Translations under genes and position numbers: made by a program | NCBI GenBank assembly: GCA_002118135.1 | Contig: BDIU01000277.1 | Span: 214,261 to 278,260 of the forward strand | Direction of reading: 5' to 3' | Length of the DNA: 64,000 nucleotides | From: Trebouxia sp. TZW2008 | Lineage: Eukaryota > Chlorophyta > Trebouxiophyceae > Trebouxiales > Trebouxiaceae | The notes under the pieces: generated by a model | What the model saw: the letters and a program-made list of their open reading frames with translations, nothing else | Databases searched by the model: none | What the model was told of the DNA's origin: nothing | Shown: piece by piece, positions 1 to 12,171 of the stretch | Numbering within the stretch: the stretch's first letter is position 1 | Layout of the letters: each line of letters starts with the position of its first letter

Positions 1-1516
1 AGGCCAGCATGCGTGGCACAATGCTGTCTAGGTCAGTCCGGGAGGTGATAGAGACGCCCTCAGACACCTGCAGCTCCAGACACAGCAAGGGAGGCTTCTG
101 TGTGAACACAGTTGTCCCTGGTGGGTGCTCCACATTCACATTGTTGGTGTCGGTGACTGTCACCTGCAGTCATGTAGCATAAATCGGTCAGCACCCAGCA
201 TCTCCAGCGCGACAAAGCTATCAACTTCTTGGACCCCATCATGCAAATTGCGAACGCGCTATGCGATCTTTCAAATATCTCAAGCCATCCTAAAAGCTTG
301 AGGACATCCTCAAATGACTTGCATCCATGTGTTTTGTTCCTGATGCTGTCACCCATCAGGAGCTGTCTATAGCTGTACAGGCATCCAGCTAGCTGCCACT
401 TACCTTGGCACCACAGGCTGAGTTGACAAAGGCCAGAAACTTCTGATGGTTTTCAATGACCAAGCCGCGCAGGGTGTCTTCCATCATGAACCTGGTTACA
501 ACCAAGAGAGACCTCATCTTGCTGAAGCAGAAGGTCTCATAGTTGCTCTCATTCAGGTTGTACCAGCCCTTGCCTGCACAGCCACACCCATAATGAGACT
601 GTTGTGCAAGTGCACTGAAAGCCGCATTTGCATGACACGCCAACAGTAGCCTGATAACAGATAATGGGCAAGCATTTCAGATTGAGCCCCAAATCATGCT
701 GTTTTGGCAACTGCCTCACGCTGGGTTGGGCCCATAGCATTACATTTTTGCATCACTGACATCTGGCGCAGGAGAACACAAATGCTTTGCAATCAGCTCC
801 AATGGGTGATCAGCGGAAGAGGCATATCAATCACGCATGGCATGAATTGTAGTCCTTGACACTTTGAGAGGGCTTACCAACATCCTTGAAGGAGGTCTTG
901 AAGGCCAGCTGCACGGCTGTGACCCAGTTGTCCCGCAAGCCATTGCTTGCTTGATCCAGGGTCTGATTCTGTGCCACCTCAAACTCTTCAATGGCATGGC
1001 TCTTGGTGTACCAGGCATTGAATAGACTCATCTTGGCAACCTGCAATCCATTGCAACACGGTTACTTGACCTTGCGTGTGCCGTTCAAATTGGCTTGAGC
1101 AAATCAGGTCGTGGCATGTGCATACTGAGGTGGTCACCAGCACAGCTGCTGCTTCCAAATGAGACAGCAGCAGACAGCAGCAGCATGTCCTCAGGCGATT
1201 TCTGGTGTGAGCTGATCAAGCATACAAGTCAAGGCAGGAGCATGGCGTGCTGGTGCAAGATAGCCGGGGTTGCTGACCTTGTTGCACTCGGCACGCACTT
1301 TAACCAGAGCAGCAATGACTTCTGCCTTGGTCAGCAGACTGAGGAAGCTGAAGCTGGAGAACTTCTCAGGGAAGCTGTAGGCGGGTACTAGCACACTGGC
1401 TTGTGCTGGCACCTACATATACAGTCATGTTACTTACAAGCAAAACATACAAGCTGTCCTGACGCCTGATGACATTGCATCAGTTGACTGGCAACAACAA
1501 AGATATGACGTCTGTC

Positions 1517-1574
<58 letters not shown>

Positions 1575-3199
1575 AGGCACATGTACACACACAGCACGGG
1601 CGTTGTACTGCAAGAGTGCGTGCTGTGATGTAATCCAGAATTGGCAGCTTTGCACAGTCCTTAAGCCAGGACATTCAGAGGTCCTTACTGGGTGTACTTG
1701 AGGCTTTGGGTGCAAGGAGCTGTCAAGCGGCACCATAGCCAGCCCTTGCACACCAGAAATCTTGGTCTTTGTGGCATGATCGAAGCTGATTTTGTTCATG
1801 GCTCTGGCGTAGTCAGTGATGGCTTCATTGACTAGAGGGTGAGTCTCAGACAGTCTCTCCTGCAGATCAAGTCTGAGCTGAGCAAAGTATCAAAGCACCG
1901 CATGACATGTGAACACAAGAGTGCGCAGACACCGCACCAGCATGATCAATCATGGACAGACGGGGTGGACAGAAGTATGATTGCCATGCAGAATGCATGC
2001 TTGCTGAACAGCAGCATCGTTGACACAGGTACAAGCAGACGCCCCAAGATAGGCCAGCTGGCAGGCTTTCACTTATGTGGCAGGCAGACATGGGTTGCAT
2101 GCCTGAGGTACTTACCCTCAGAAACTTGGAGTTGAGCGCCAATGTCAAGACCCTGTTGATCTGCTCCACAGATAGGGAGTGCATGTCATCAGCTGGCATG
2201 CTATCAATGCACAGATGATAGCGCATGGCATTGACAGCATCGATGCGGCTCTGGTGCGCAATGGCAACCCTTTTGGCATACAGTGCCGGGTCCTCTGATA
2301 GGAAGTACAGTCGGATCCTAGGGACCCACTCTTGTACTGGCATGTCAAATTGCCCTGCAGCCACAAAACAGCAAAATTTGTGAGCGTTCAGGCATGCAGG
2401 GCGTAATTTCACAGGCAAGCATTGCCATCCATGCTGTGAAACGGAGTTGTACAGATGCTGCTGCTGCTGCTACAAAGCTCATGAGCATGTGGGTGTGAGC
2501 ATCTGGGTGTACAGATAGTCAAGATGGTAGGCAGGCCGTGATGAATGCTACAGGGCAGGAACTGCATGTATGCTGATGCAGCAGGAGGCATCAGCCTTCA
2601 GGCTTGCAGAGATTGAGCCTATAGACACCCTCATGTGCATGCTACAGGTGGATCTTGCATGTTTGCTGTTGCTGGGAGCGTCACTTTCTGATGTTGACAG
2701 TGAAGCACCTGGCTCTGTTGTAAGCTGCACCAGGTAGGTGTGCTGCTGCTCATTGTAGTCCAGGACTGTGCAATCCCTGAAGCTGTAGGTGCCATCAATA
2801 GACGGCATCGCAACGCGCCCAGGAGCAGCAGGAGCACCAGGCTCTTTGCACACCCATCCATGAGGGTCTCTGGACTCATATTCTGTGTCATCAAAGATTG
2901 CCAAGGGCAGCATGCCATCTAGCTGCTGGTTGAGGCCTGTGAAGGTTTGCTTCTGGTCAAGGCCTTCCTTCACAAGTAGGTCTTCAACCTTTTGCATGGC
3001 AAACAGCCGCCGCTTCCTGCAACACAACTTATAGTACAGTCCCTGATAAAGTATAATATTGTGAGTTGCTGTACCAGTGACAGTGGAGGTCATAAGAGAG
3101 GCAAGAGGTGAAAGCTGTCTCTGAAATTAGATTCAGGTTTCACCTTTGGATGAGGACCTCTCTGGGTGCAGAAGCATCAGAAGCCTCAAAGGGGGCCAT
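1..3199 (-). CDS. Axonemal dynein heavy chain, N-terminal tail (partial, runs off left edge)
   Basis: This is the cargo/stem region of a dynein heavy chain, the motor of ciliary inner or outer arms. Eight exons join in phase: 3199-3144, 3016-2709, 2354-2116, 1859-1689, 1412-1278, 1040-878, 573-404 and 163-1, giving about 468 residues with no AAA module yet. Family-like segments are LPLAIFDDTEYESRDP (first 60 residues), EWVPRIRLYFLSEDP, DYARAMNKISFDH and GKGWYNLNESNYE followed by RFMMEDTLRGLVIEN. These resemble single-headed inner-arm chains (DNAH1/3/7/12 class), but the subclass is inferred. The start is the first in-frame ATG of an open stretch that continues upstream to an acceptor-like site near 3303, so an earlier first exon is possible. 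Dynein implies that the organism builds, or recently built, motile flagella. Confidence 0.85.
1517..1580. repeat. Hexanucleotide microsatellite (ACAGGC)n
   Basis: About ten head-to-tail units of ACAGGC, slightly degenerate at the right end (AGGCGC). It sits inside the dynein intron 1688-1413. It creates a spurious Pro-Val or Ala-Cys reading frame on the minus strand that is not coding. Confidence 0.95.
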
Positions 3200-4265
3200 G
3201 ACGGTTGGTTGCAAATGCTGCCAAGAGTCCTGCTGGTGAGCAGCGATCTGATCTGTAGCCTGACTCCTGTCAGCACTGTCGACTTGAGCAGGGAAACCAC
3301 CCTGCGAGAAGCATGAACTGACTTGCTGTGGCCAGCCAGACCTTCAACGGTGCATTGTAGACCGTGTGTGACGCATGACGCCAAGCTTAAGTTGACTCGG
3401 CAGTTGTACCTTTGCATTGCTCAAGGAAAAGGCACTATCCTCTCGGGCTTGAACACCTAGCCTGGATTTGTCTCGGAAACGCGCTGTAGCAGAGATGAAC
3501 ACCGCTTGAGTCCAAGCCGCAAACTTTGTCGCGGTTTTACACGTCCCTCACCTTTCGGCGTTTTGAGCCTTGGCCCTTCCTGCATTCTGATCAAGCGAGC
3601 TCACGAGGTTAAGGCCAAGGATCAAGACATACTTCACGCGATCCCTCAATGCTCTAGCGGGAAGCCATTAAATGACATGATATCCGAGTCAGTAAGTGCC
3701 CGGAAAGTCAAACGAGCAAGGCGCTCTTGCAAGCATTGCATCGGGGGCCCCTTGTTGCAGGAGACGCTGGTTTCGGAGCAGGCTTGACAAATCAGGTCAG
3801 CCACTCAAGCAGTCCAGCATCGATGATGCATGCAATTTGCAGCAACACTGATGGAAACAAAGATCCATCTCCTGATTCCAGAAGCTACTGAGATGTCGCG
3901 AGCTTCAACGCTTGCGGTGTTGACTCTGAGCTGACTGCATGACACGGTGCTGACAGTCGTGAAACTTTCATCCTTTAAGGATGTCAGGCGATGAAAAAAT
4001 GATGATCATCAGTATACGTTTTTGCCAGGCTTCCGCCATCAGGATCAACGCTCATGCCTTTTTGCTGGCTGGAAATGCCGCGCATGGTAAAGCCTGCTGT
4101 GACCAGTTTGCAAAATTAGATACAGCCCATGTTGACTAAGTCTATAGACCTCACGCCATAGCAGAAGCGAGCCTGCGCGTGGTGCACGGTCGGAAAGGAC
4201 TTCCTCGCCCCAATTTTGTGTCAAAGCAAACCATGTGATATCAAGTTGATCGGACACAGTCATAC
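3200..4265. other. Divergent intergenic region, dynein / SET gene
   Basis: About 1.07 kb between two head-to-head genes, probably holding both promoters. A reading frame in phase with the dynein first exon continues to about 3340, so part of it may be 5' UTR or an additional exon. I recognise no TATA box or other motif. An open frame at 3506-3787 (+) has no recognisable domain and is not called as a gene. Confidence 0.5.
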
Positions 4266-7200
4266 ATGCACCTTGCAGGCGCTAGACCTCGCTCATGCCT
4301 GTCGGCATGGGCGTGCGCATTGATCTTGCTCTCACTGGTCACTGTCAGCGCAGCTGATCCTCCTCAAGGTCTGCAGAGTCAGACTGCTGGACACGGATTT
4401 GTGTCTCGTCTCAAGGTTGATAGGTCGCAGCTCGTCGTGACCTCACTGGTGTGCATCATGCAGACGAGTGTTCTAGTGACGTGAGCAAAACCGGAAGTGT
4501 GTCTGATGTGCTGCAATGGGCCAAATCGTTAGGCGCCACATGCAGTGCCCTCAGGGCTGACGACACGCTCAAAGTGAGAGGAGTGGTTGCAACTGCTGAC
4601 ATCCCAGGTGGCTCAGTCATTGCCAGCCTTCCAAGGAAAATTGTCTTGAGTGTCTCGCCTGAGCAGAAGTGCCCAATACCAGACTTAGTTCCTGAAGAAG
4701 TCTGGGGCACTACTCCCAAGTGAGATGCACTCCCTATTTGTCAATGTGCAGTCAGTAAATACACATGCGTGTCAGTGGATGCTGGGTAACGTGAGGCATG
4801 ACTGCATTAATGCACATCACAACGTTGTGATCAAGCGTTTGAGATGCAGCATGTGTCCTTTCCTGTCAGAGCATGAGGAAGCATTCACCTATGGCATGCA
4901 ACTGTACTTGCTGCACTTAATTCATTTGCAACGCAGGTACTTTCAGCTTGCCCTGCTGTTTTTGAGTGAGGTCAAGAAGGGTTCACAATCCCTGTGGTAC
5001 CCATACATCCAGAGTCTTCCGCGTGATTTTGACACCCTTGTGCATTGGAGCAATGCAGAACTGGCAGAGCTGCAGTATGACAGCACCAAGATTGAAGAAC
5101 AGTTCATACAAGAGGCAGGATCCCTGACACTTAGGATACATGCGGAAAGCTGATGAAGATACTGCATTCCTGCAGCGTGCCACCTGAAGCGGCACTTGCA
5201 GGGTCTTGCAAGTATCCTGTGACATGCTACCAGATACTGCACTTGTGCAAGACATATGTTACTTCCCTGCTTGACATCATGCATTGCCTTTTCCTTCTCT
5301 TGGATTGTTGTCCATGAAATTTACTCTACGATGTTTGCATCAAATTGATGTTGATATGCCCAACATTATGACCTGTGCCTGCCGGCAACGCAGCAGCTGA
5401 ATGAGATCAACATGATGTCAATGAGGGCAAGACTGCATTGTTGTTTTCCTTGACCCTTGCCTGCTGTCAAAGAAGCAGCTGGCTGATGTTAACGGCTTGA
5501 CAATCACAGAGAGTACATTGCAGATTGTCATGGCAACCTTGTCACAATTTGCCCACCTAGCTGTCGCATCGCGCTAGCTTGCAGGCATTCAGACAAGGCA
5601 ACAAGGCTGACCTGGTGTAATGGCTGCAGGCAAAGCAGCAGCTGGATGACATCAAGGAGCTGTATGAGAAGGTGCGCTGGGCTGGCTTGGTCACCCAGTT
5701 CAACAGCACCCTTGAGGACTTGGTCTGGGCCTCAGACATTGTGCGCAGCAGATCCTTTGCCATCACCACAACACCAGGTCAGCCTTATTGAAAACAGGGC
5801 TTTACGGCTGCTGGGCAGTTCCGGGTGCTCAACCCTCAAACCGCGCACAGCCATAGAAGATTGCCTCGACATCAATCTTGGGTTGCTGTTGTAGCTCACA
5901 GAAACTGCCTTGCACTCCACACACAAAGGCACGCATAATGTGGGCAACCCCTGGGATTCCAGGGCTCTTGTAGACCCCTGGTCGACATGCCTGATCCCTT
6001 GTCGCTGAGCGTGATAATATGGCAAGGCTGAAACTGTTGTGCCAAATCCCCCACAATGCACCAGTTTGGCTATCACTTCTTGAAAGTGTGCAGGTAGCTG
6101 TACGCACTGTCTGCTTCTGTCAGGTCACCCCAATCACCCCAGTCTTTCATGGTCAAGGCTCATGCACCGCAAACGCATTCTCGTTTTGGGAATGGTGCAG
6201 CAAGATATTGATGAAGCATGCGAGCAAAGCATCATCAGCACAGGGCCTGACGCGGTATCCAGATTGACAACAGTCAAACCTACAACTGCATCACTCGGAA
6301 TGTTGCAACCGCACGTGGTTCCAGGCAGACAGCGTTGCCACAATCGCAATCTTGTCATGCCTGCAATGCAAGACTTCTGGGCAAAATCAACTTGCAAACA
6401 ATACTTCTGACCAAATTGCTGATATTGATGGCGGTCAGATTTACATTGGCTGCCAGTAGCCGAGCTTAATACAAGTCTTTTTGACTGCAGGATGGGTAAA
6501 TGCAAAGAGCATTGGCATTACAGCCTTCATGGCTAATGTAGTGCTGCGCATACCCTTCTTCAACCAATGGCCTTTCATCCAAAGGGTATGCTGACCATCA
6601 ATCCAATTGCGCTTGCATGGCTGTTGCACTGCAGTCAGTCTGTTCAGTCCAGTCCATCAAGTTAGTAGCCTTTCATTCAAAGGGAATGCTGACAATGCTA
6701 GCCATCTGACTGTCCTTGCATGCCTATGTCACTACAGTCAGACTGTGTTGTTCATCAAATAAGGAGGCTGAGCTCCATGTCCAGGGGTTCAAAATGGCTC
6801 ACTGTGTATTTTGCGCTTGACTAGGTGTCTGGCATGGTGCAGCTGTCTATACTTGCAGGCTGACCTGCTTCTGATCTGGCTTGCATGCTGGCACTGCTTC
6901 ATGGGTAGCCGTCATGTATCTTGACATGCGTGCAATGTTTGGCTGTTTACCTGCAGGTCATCGACACCCTCAAAATATTCTGTTACATGTCTGAGGTTTC
7001 GCGCATTAGTGCAGATCATTGGCATCTGCTGCTCAGCGACCTTACAGCTTGTGTATATGCCAGCCATCTTGCTTGGCGCTCAGACAGCCAGCAATCTGGT
7101 CCAGTGTGTGTCCTGACTTGTTCAATGTTGGTGTGCAGATCGGTGAGATCTGCTGCTCATTGACCTCTGTGAGCATGGGGGGCTACCTTCTTTGGCGCCC

Positions 7201-10030
7201 AGACAGCCAGCAATCCAGTCCAATATATGCCCCTGACTTGTCAAAATGTGGATGCAGATCATTGGCATCTGCCGCTCGGTGACCTTTGTGTGTATGGGAG
7301 CCATCTTGTTTGGCGCTCAGACGGCCAGCAACCTGGACCTGACGCTGCTGCCTGTTGTTGACTCCATCAACCACAACTCTGAAGGCATGGTGAGCTCCTC
7401 TGTGCCCCCGCCTTGGTTGTAGATCTCACTGCCCTGATTTATTGATGATCTGCACTGTGGTTCAAAGCTCCATCCATAGGCCATCCATAGGCTAATTTTT
7501 CTCCTGATTGTCGCTTGAAGAGCAGCAATGAAAGGCTGCCCCTGTTGACCGAGAGTCTTGTTATGCCTCCAAATGGCAGATTTTGTCCCTTGTTGTTTCC
7601 CCTGTTTTGCAAAGCTTAGCTGTGTAAAAGCAATATTTTAAAAGGGTCTTGCTGTCTATAGCCACCATCAAGGCTCCCTGAACCTTGACTTTGAATGACA
7701 CTTTGACAAGTCATGCAGGGCTGTGTTCAGCCAGGCATCTTGGGCACCATTATCACTGTGGACGCCTGAATTGACCCTGACTGCTTGTACATGGCACTCT
7801 GCTTTCACGGGCCTCAAGATTCACAAACTTGCCACATATCAACTAGGCAGGGCTCAGTGCAGCCAGGCAGGTCACGCATGCATTGCGGTGGGAGCCTCAA
7901 CTCCAAACGTCATGTTTCACTGATGAACAGTATCACTGTGCAGGGCTCTGTTCAGCCAGGCAGGTCAGGGGCCACTATCACCGTGGATGCCTGGATCGGC
8001 CCTCATGGCGCCAACGCTGGCGAAGAGGTATGCCCATAACATCAGCGTAGCATACAAGCTTCTGTCAACACCTTCAATCAATGCAACTGAGGGCAGCTTG
8101 CTATTTTAATTAGTGTGAGCCGGCTCTGCCTTCAGCATGGCTGTTTGATGCAAATGGCAACAGTGCTGAAATTAGAAAAGAAACCTCCTGTTGTTTCAAC
8201 GCAGTGTGAATCTACATGTCTTGTGTTGCACTCAATAGTCAGCTTGCTTTGTTGACTTCTGACTAGGTGTATTGCCCATGCTGCAACAGTATGATTGCAT
8301 GTTTGTTGCCTGAGGAGAGCAAAGATGACGCTCTACAATGCTGTGCAAGAAAAGATCATCAGCAATCAGCTGCAAAGCAGTGTTGGTGCTGTTACTGAGC
8401 GGCTTTATACAATGCGCAGGTGACAGCTGCCTATGCAACTGCTTCCAATGAGATGCTGCTTCAGCATTATGGTTTTGTGGACATGCAAAACATCAACAAT
8501 GAGTACACAGCGGACATCCTTGATTTCATTGAGCAGAATGTGATTGACCAGCCAAATGAAGAACAGCTGCAAGCTGTACAGGCTGACGCTGGCTTGACAA
8601 AAGCTCTGACGCAGGTAATTCAATTCTCTCCATATGCTGCTGCAAGTGCTGCATCATATGTTCATTATTTCATTACAAGTGTTTGCCAGGCAGGCTTTGG
8701 CACCTGCCTGGGGAGACAGGACTTGACCCACACACACCTAGCATATGCGGGAATGTGCAATGAATATGATTACTATAATGATATGGCACCCAGCGACTTG
8801 GCGTGTACAGGCACAGTCAGCTGCCTCCATGCAAGTCTGTCAGAAGCTGTTTTGCTGCATCATGCTTTCATGTGCTGTGATTTTGCTTGCACCTGTTTCG
8901 CTCACCTGGAGTTGAAGTGCACACAATGCTGCCTGTGTCACCCTATCAAAAGTTTGAGTCGCAATAGAAAGTTGCTGTTCTGCTGGACAGATTTGACAGT
9001 TCAGTGACAGCAAATATGGCAGACATGATGCCACAGATGTCACAGAGTGCTCAAAATGAGCTACACAATCTTTGGTCTAACCACAGCGGATGTCTTGCAG
9101 GCCAAGCTGACAAGCAAGGGGTGGTCTACAGAGACCACACAGGCTCTAAGGTTCCTCTTGGCAAGCAGGGACGAAGCAAGCGCAGCGCAGTCATGGAGTC
9201 CAGCGCGATGGGTGACTCACGTAGTACGGCATCAGCAGCTGCCTGCTGCTGGCTATGCCTTTGGTCAGCCACAGTCATCTGCAACAGAAACCAAGGTTGA
9301 TCAGGTGAGCTTGAATTGCGCTGTTTGCACTTGTTTGTGTGCTCTCACTCAAACGCTCTCAGCACTGCCAGCAGCATCAATAGCTGCCTGCCGCTGGCTA
9401 TGGGTTTGCTGAGCCACAGTCATCTGTGACCGACACTAAGGTTGTTCAAGTCAGCTTTGTCCACTCTGTTCTCATACTGTTCTGTGCGGGGACTCAATTA
9501 TTCCTCATTACAAGCAGCAGCAGCAGCGTGAGTACAGCAACAGCAGCTGCCAGCTATGCGTTTGGGTAACCACAGTCATCTGTGACAGAGACCAAGGGTC
9601 TCACCAAGGGCAAAGCTAAATGGGCTTGTGTTCATAGCAGTGCATGCTTTGCACAGGCATGGCATCCTTCATTGTAAGGACTCTAGCATGCTTTTCTGCT
9701 GCATGCTGGTGTCATTCCTGGCTGACCAGCCCAGATGTTGCACCTACAGCGTGAGTGCACTTCATCACATGTGCAAACTCACATTGTTTGCATTATGATT
9801 GCCTGTGGCGCTACTGAAGTCAGACTTGCCTCTGACCGCAGGTCCTGTCAAGCCTATGCCAAGACATCAGCAAGAGCAAACCCACCAGCCTTGAAGCAGA
9901 TGCAGCAGCCCTGTTGCGTTTGGAATCGGTTGCTGATTCTGGGTCACAGAGGCATAAATTGGCATTGCAATTTCGTGTTGGATACAAGCAGTTGCTGCAG
10001 CAATGCTATCAGCAGCACAGCAGAGCTTGA
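4266..10030 (+). CDS. SET-domain protein with Rubisco LSMT-like substrate-binding region
   Basis: Predicted protein lysine methyltransferase of the RLSMT/SETD3 class. Nine exons join in phase to 481 residues: 4266-4368, 4464-4719, 4937-5114, 5630-5777, 7301-7389, 7944-8027, 8420-8614, 9101-9304 and 9842-10030. The first exon ends a hydrophobic leader (WACALILLSLVTVSA), so a signal peptide is likely. SET signatures follow: LWYPYIQSLPRDFDT, VRSRSF, the Asn-His loop LLPVVDSINHN, and SNEMLLQHYGFVD. The C-terminal helical part (KGWSTETTQALRFLL, then PTSLEADAAALL) matches the RLSMT substrate-binding fold. Exon 3 seems to end at a GC donor (5115), and the acceptor of exon 5 (7301) is the least certain junction. 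Substrate unknown. Introns hold decayed copies of exons 4, 5, 6 and 8. Confidence 0.85.
5383..5495 (+). repeat. Two decayed copies of the SET exon-4 acceptor boundary
   Basis: Segments near 5389 and 5465 resemble the start of exon 4 at 5630: the GCAAAGCAGCAGCTGGATG context is recognisable in both, with several substitutions. They lie upstream of the genuine exon and cover only its 5' part. Confidence 0.6.
7019..7300 (+). repeat. Tandem copies of the SET exon-5 acceptor boundary
   Basis: Two earlier units (about 7019-7125 and 7138-7240) resemble the segment 7255-7345 that contains the start of exon 5. Shared landmarks are CATTGGCATCTGC, then TTGGCGCTCAGACAGCCAGCAA. Only the intron end and the first part of the exon are copied. 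Unit length is about 120 bp. Confidence 0.8.
7713..7943 (+). repeat. Two decayed copies of the SET exon-6 acceptor boundary
   Basis: GGGCTGTGTTCAGCCAGGCA at about 7715 and GGGCTCAGTGCAGCCAGGCA at about 7850 mirror the genuine start of exon 6 at 7944. The first copy also keeps CATTATCACTGTGGACGCCTG but then runs into an in-frame stop. Copies lie only upstream and cover only the 5' part of the exon. Confidence 0.8.
9363..9605 (+). repeat. Two decayed copies of the SET exon-8 donor boundary
   Basis: Segments 9376-9450 and 9525-9600 copy the last part of exon 8 (AGCCACAGTCATCTG and the following CAAGG context), including remnants of the donor. They lie downstream of the genuine exon end at 9304. 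Confidence 0.8.
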
Positions 10031-12171
10031 TCAAAGTGCAACTTGTGTGCAGCATTCGCAAAAATACTTGGAACAACGCTTGCTTGCTCTGCTGCATGAA
10101 ATCACAGCAAAACTTGCTGTGAATGCCTACGCTGCTTTGGCAAGTTACATGGCAACCTTACCTATGGCTTAAGCTTGCTGTTAATGCATCCGATATTCTG
10201 CAGCACAACAGCATTCAATGGACGCTTTGCAAGACACATCAACTGCCAGTACCTTGCCGCTTTCAAGCTGCTCAGCTGGCAGTCAAGCTTTGAATATAAA
10301 TGAATCATTCGGAATGGCTGTGGCTCCGAAACAAAAGTTCACTTGGCTTAAAGTTGCTGCAGGTAGCTACAGATTCATCAGCTGAACTCAAGGCAGTCAC
10401 AGCATTCGAGAGCTACATAGAAACACACCCACGACGTTTCTCAATGCACAAGTGTTGAATTGAGCTTGCGACTCAGCTAGGTAGCCCTCATGATCAGCTC
10501 ACACCCATCTGGACCAAACGCCGGCAAATTACAGGTAGGGCAATGCATATGGCTTGTAGAAACAAGTGCTGTGAAGAGAAACGGCGGAGTGCTGCCTGCG
10601 CAATTTCTACCTGTAGCACAGGATTGCCAGTGCAGGCAGCGGGGGTGCCCTCTTTTGGGGGTACTGCAATGGCTTGAGGGTACTGTAAGTTACACTCAGA
10701 ACCATGAGCCAGAATCCCTGCATGCAAGCAGCTCTGGTCGCTTTACAGCTGCGGCGTAAAGTCTGCACTCAAGCATTCTTGCACCTGAGTCCCAGGGAAA
10801 CCTTTTGCACCATTATGACTCATGATGGCATGACTCAGCACATCCCTGGGATTCCCCAACAAATTTTGAAATTACAAGCTGGGGGGTGTACAGCCTGCTG
10901 TTGTGTTTGGCGCAGGCGAGCGAAGGAGCTTTGTCTTTGTCTTTGTCTGCCGTCAAAGTACAAGTCCAAAAGTCAACAAGGCAGACTATGGATCAAAATT
11001 GTGCAGTTGCAAGTGTTTGCTCAGGAAACAGAGCTTTGCCTGTTGCATAAGCTTTGCTGGAAGTTGCAGCAAGACTTGCTCAACAAGCAGATCTCTAAGA
11101 TTCTGTGAAAATGCTGCTGCTGGCAGCATACTGCTTTTTAGGAAAACTTGGATACTAGGCTGGCAAGCTGGCCTGTTTTGCCAGACAGCCATAGTCTTTC
11201 AATGACTGCTTGCCTATGCTGCTTGTGTGCTACATACCTGCAAAGTTGGTACCCTCTCTCAAGCAGGTTTTCTAGGTCAAAGAGACATGCCAGTCAACGC
11301 ATTGCTGCAAGCGCTACAGACGTTACCTGCTGTAGCGGTCACTTTGATCGTATGCTTTGAGGCTTGGCTAAGCGTGTGTGGCCGCACCGCCGACGGTTCG
11401 GCGTATGCATGACATGCAAGCCGTTCTGCTGAGCAGGCATCGTTATTGAGTGCAGACTTTCTGCCACAGCTGTATTGCATGAGTGTGTATCAATGTGATG
11501 GATTAGGGCCTTGCCCTCTAGGTCGCAATGCCTTTGGTCCCATTTGTGCCCTGTGTCAAATGGCCTCATGCTTTCTCAGGCTTCCCAGCATGACCTGGAA
11601 CCCTATGACTCCCTGCCATATTGGCATAGTCTGACAATGCTGTATGTATATGTAGCACAATCACAACTGTGCGTGATCTTGCCATTGCGAATAGCTCATT
11701 GGCCAGCATAGTCCCACAGAGGGCTTTGTCTGAACATCCTTGCAATCAAGGAAATGCAGCAGCTGCCATCTGTTCAACCAGCAGGAGAAAGGCTGCAGAT
11801 CAAACTAAAACAGTTTAAACAGCAAGCTTGTTGCAATTTTCTTGTTACATCTGCATCATCATCTTACATCAAATGCTACGCTAACGCTGCCAACATCACA
11901 TGACTAGTACTTCAATCAAATTCATCACAAGCTTGGCCTGTTGATCACAAAGGATCCGGAATCTGAAACAAAAAAAGCTAGAGCTATCTAGTTCATCAAG
12001 CAGCGTGGCGCTTTTCTGCTGTCAGAATTTAACGATATGTCGTCCAGCAGAGTCTCCTTGCCAATTTGCTCTTAGAAAGCCAGTTTGGTATGGCACAAGC
12101 AAATGTACTATGGCAACAAAATCTCGGAAGTAATCGTGCAAATGCGCACAACTACTGAAAGCCTGCAGTAC
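10031..12171. other. Convergent intergenic region
   Basis: 2.1 kb between the stop codon of the SET gene (+) and the stop codon of the acid phosphatase gene (-). It should contain both 3' UTRs. The longest open frames (10704-11108 and 10903-11205, +) have no recognisable domain and lack exon-like neighbours, so I call no gene here. Confidence 0.5.

Noticed and set aside
1434..1799. Pro-Val repeat protein
   Set aside because: The Pro-Val run is the (ACAGGC)n microsatellite inside a dynein intron; the real exon (1859-1689) ends before it.
10704..11108. 134-residue open frame in the SET/phosphatase intergenic region
   Set aside because: No domain, no splice partners, and it lies between two convergent 3' ends; most likely UTR or spacer.
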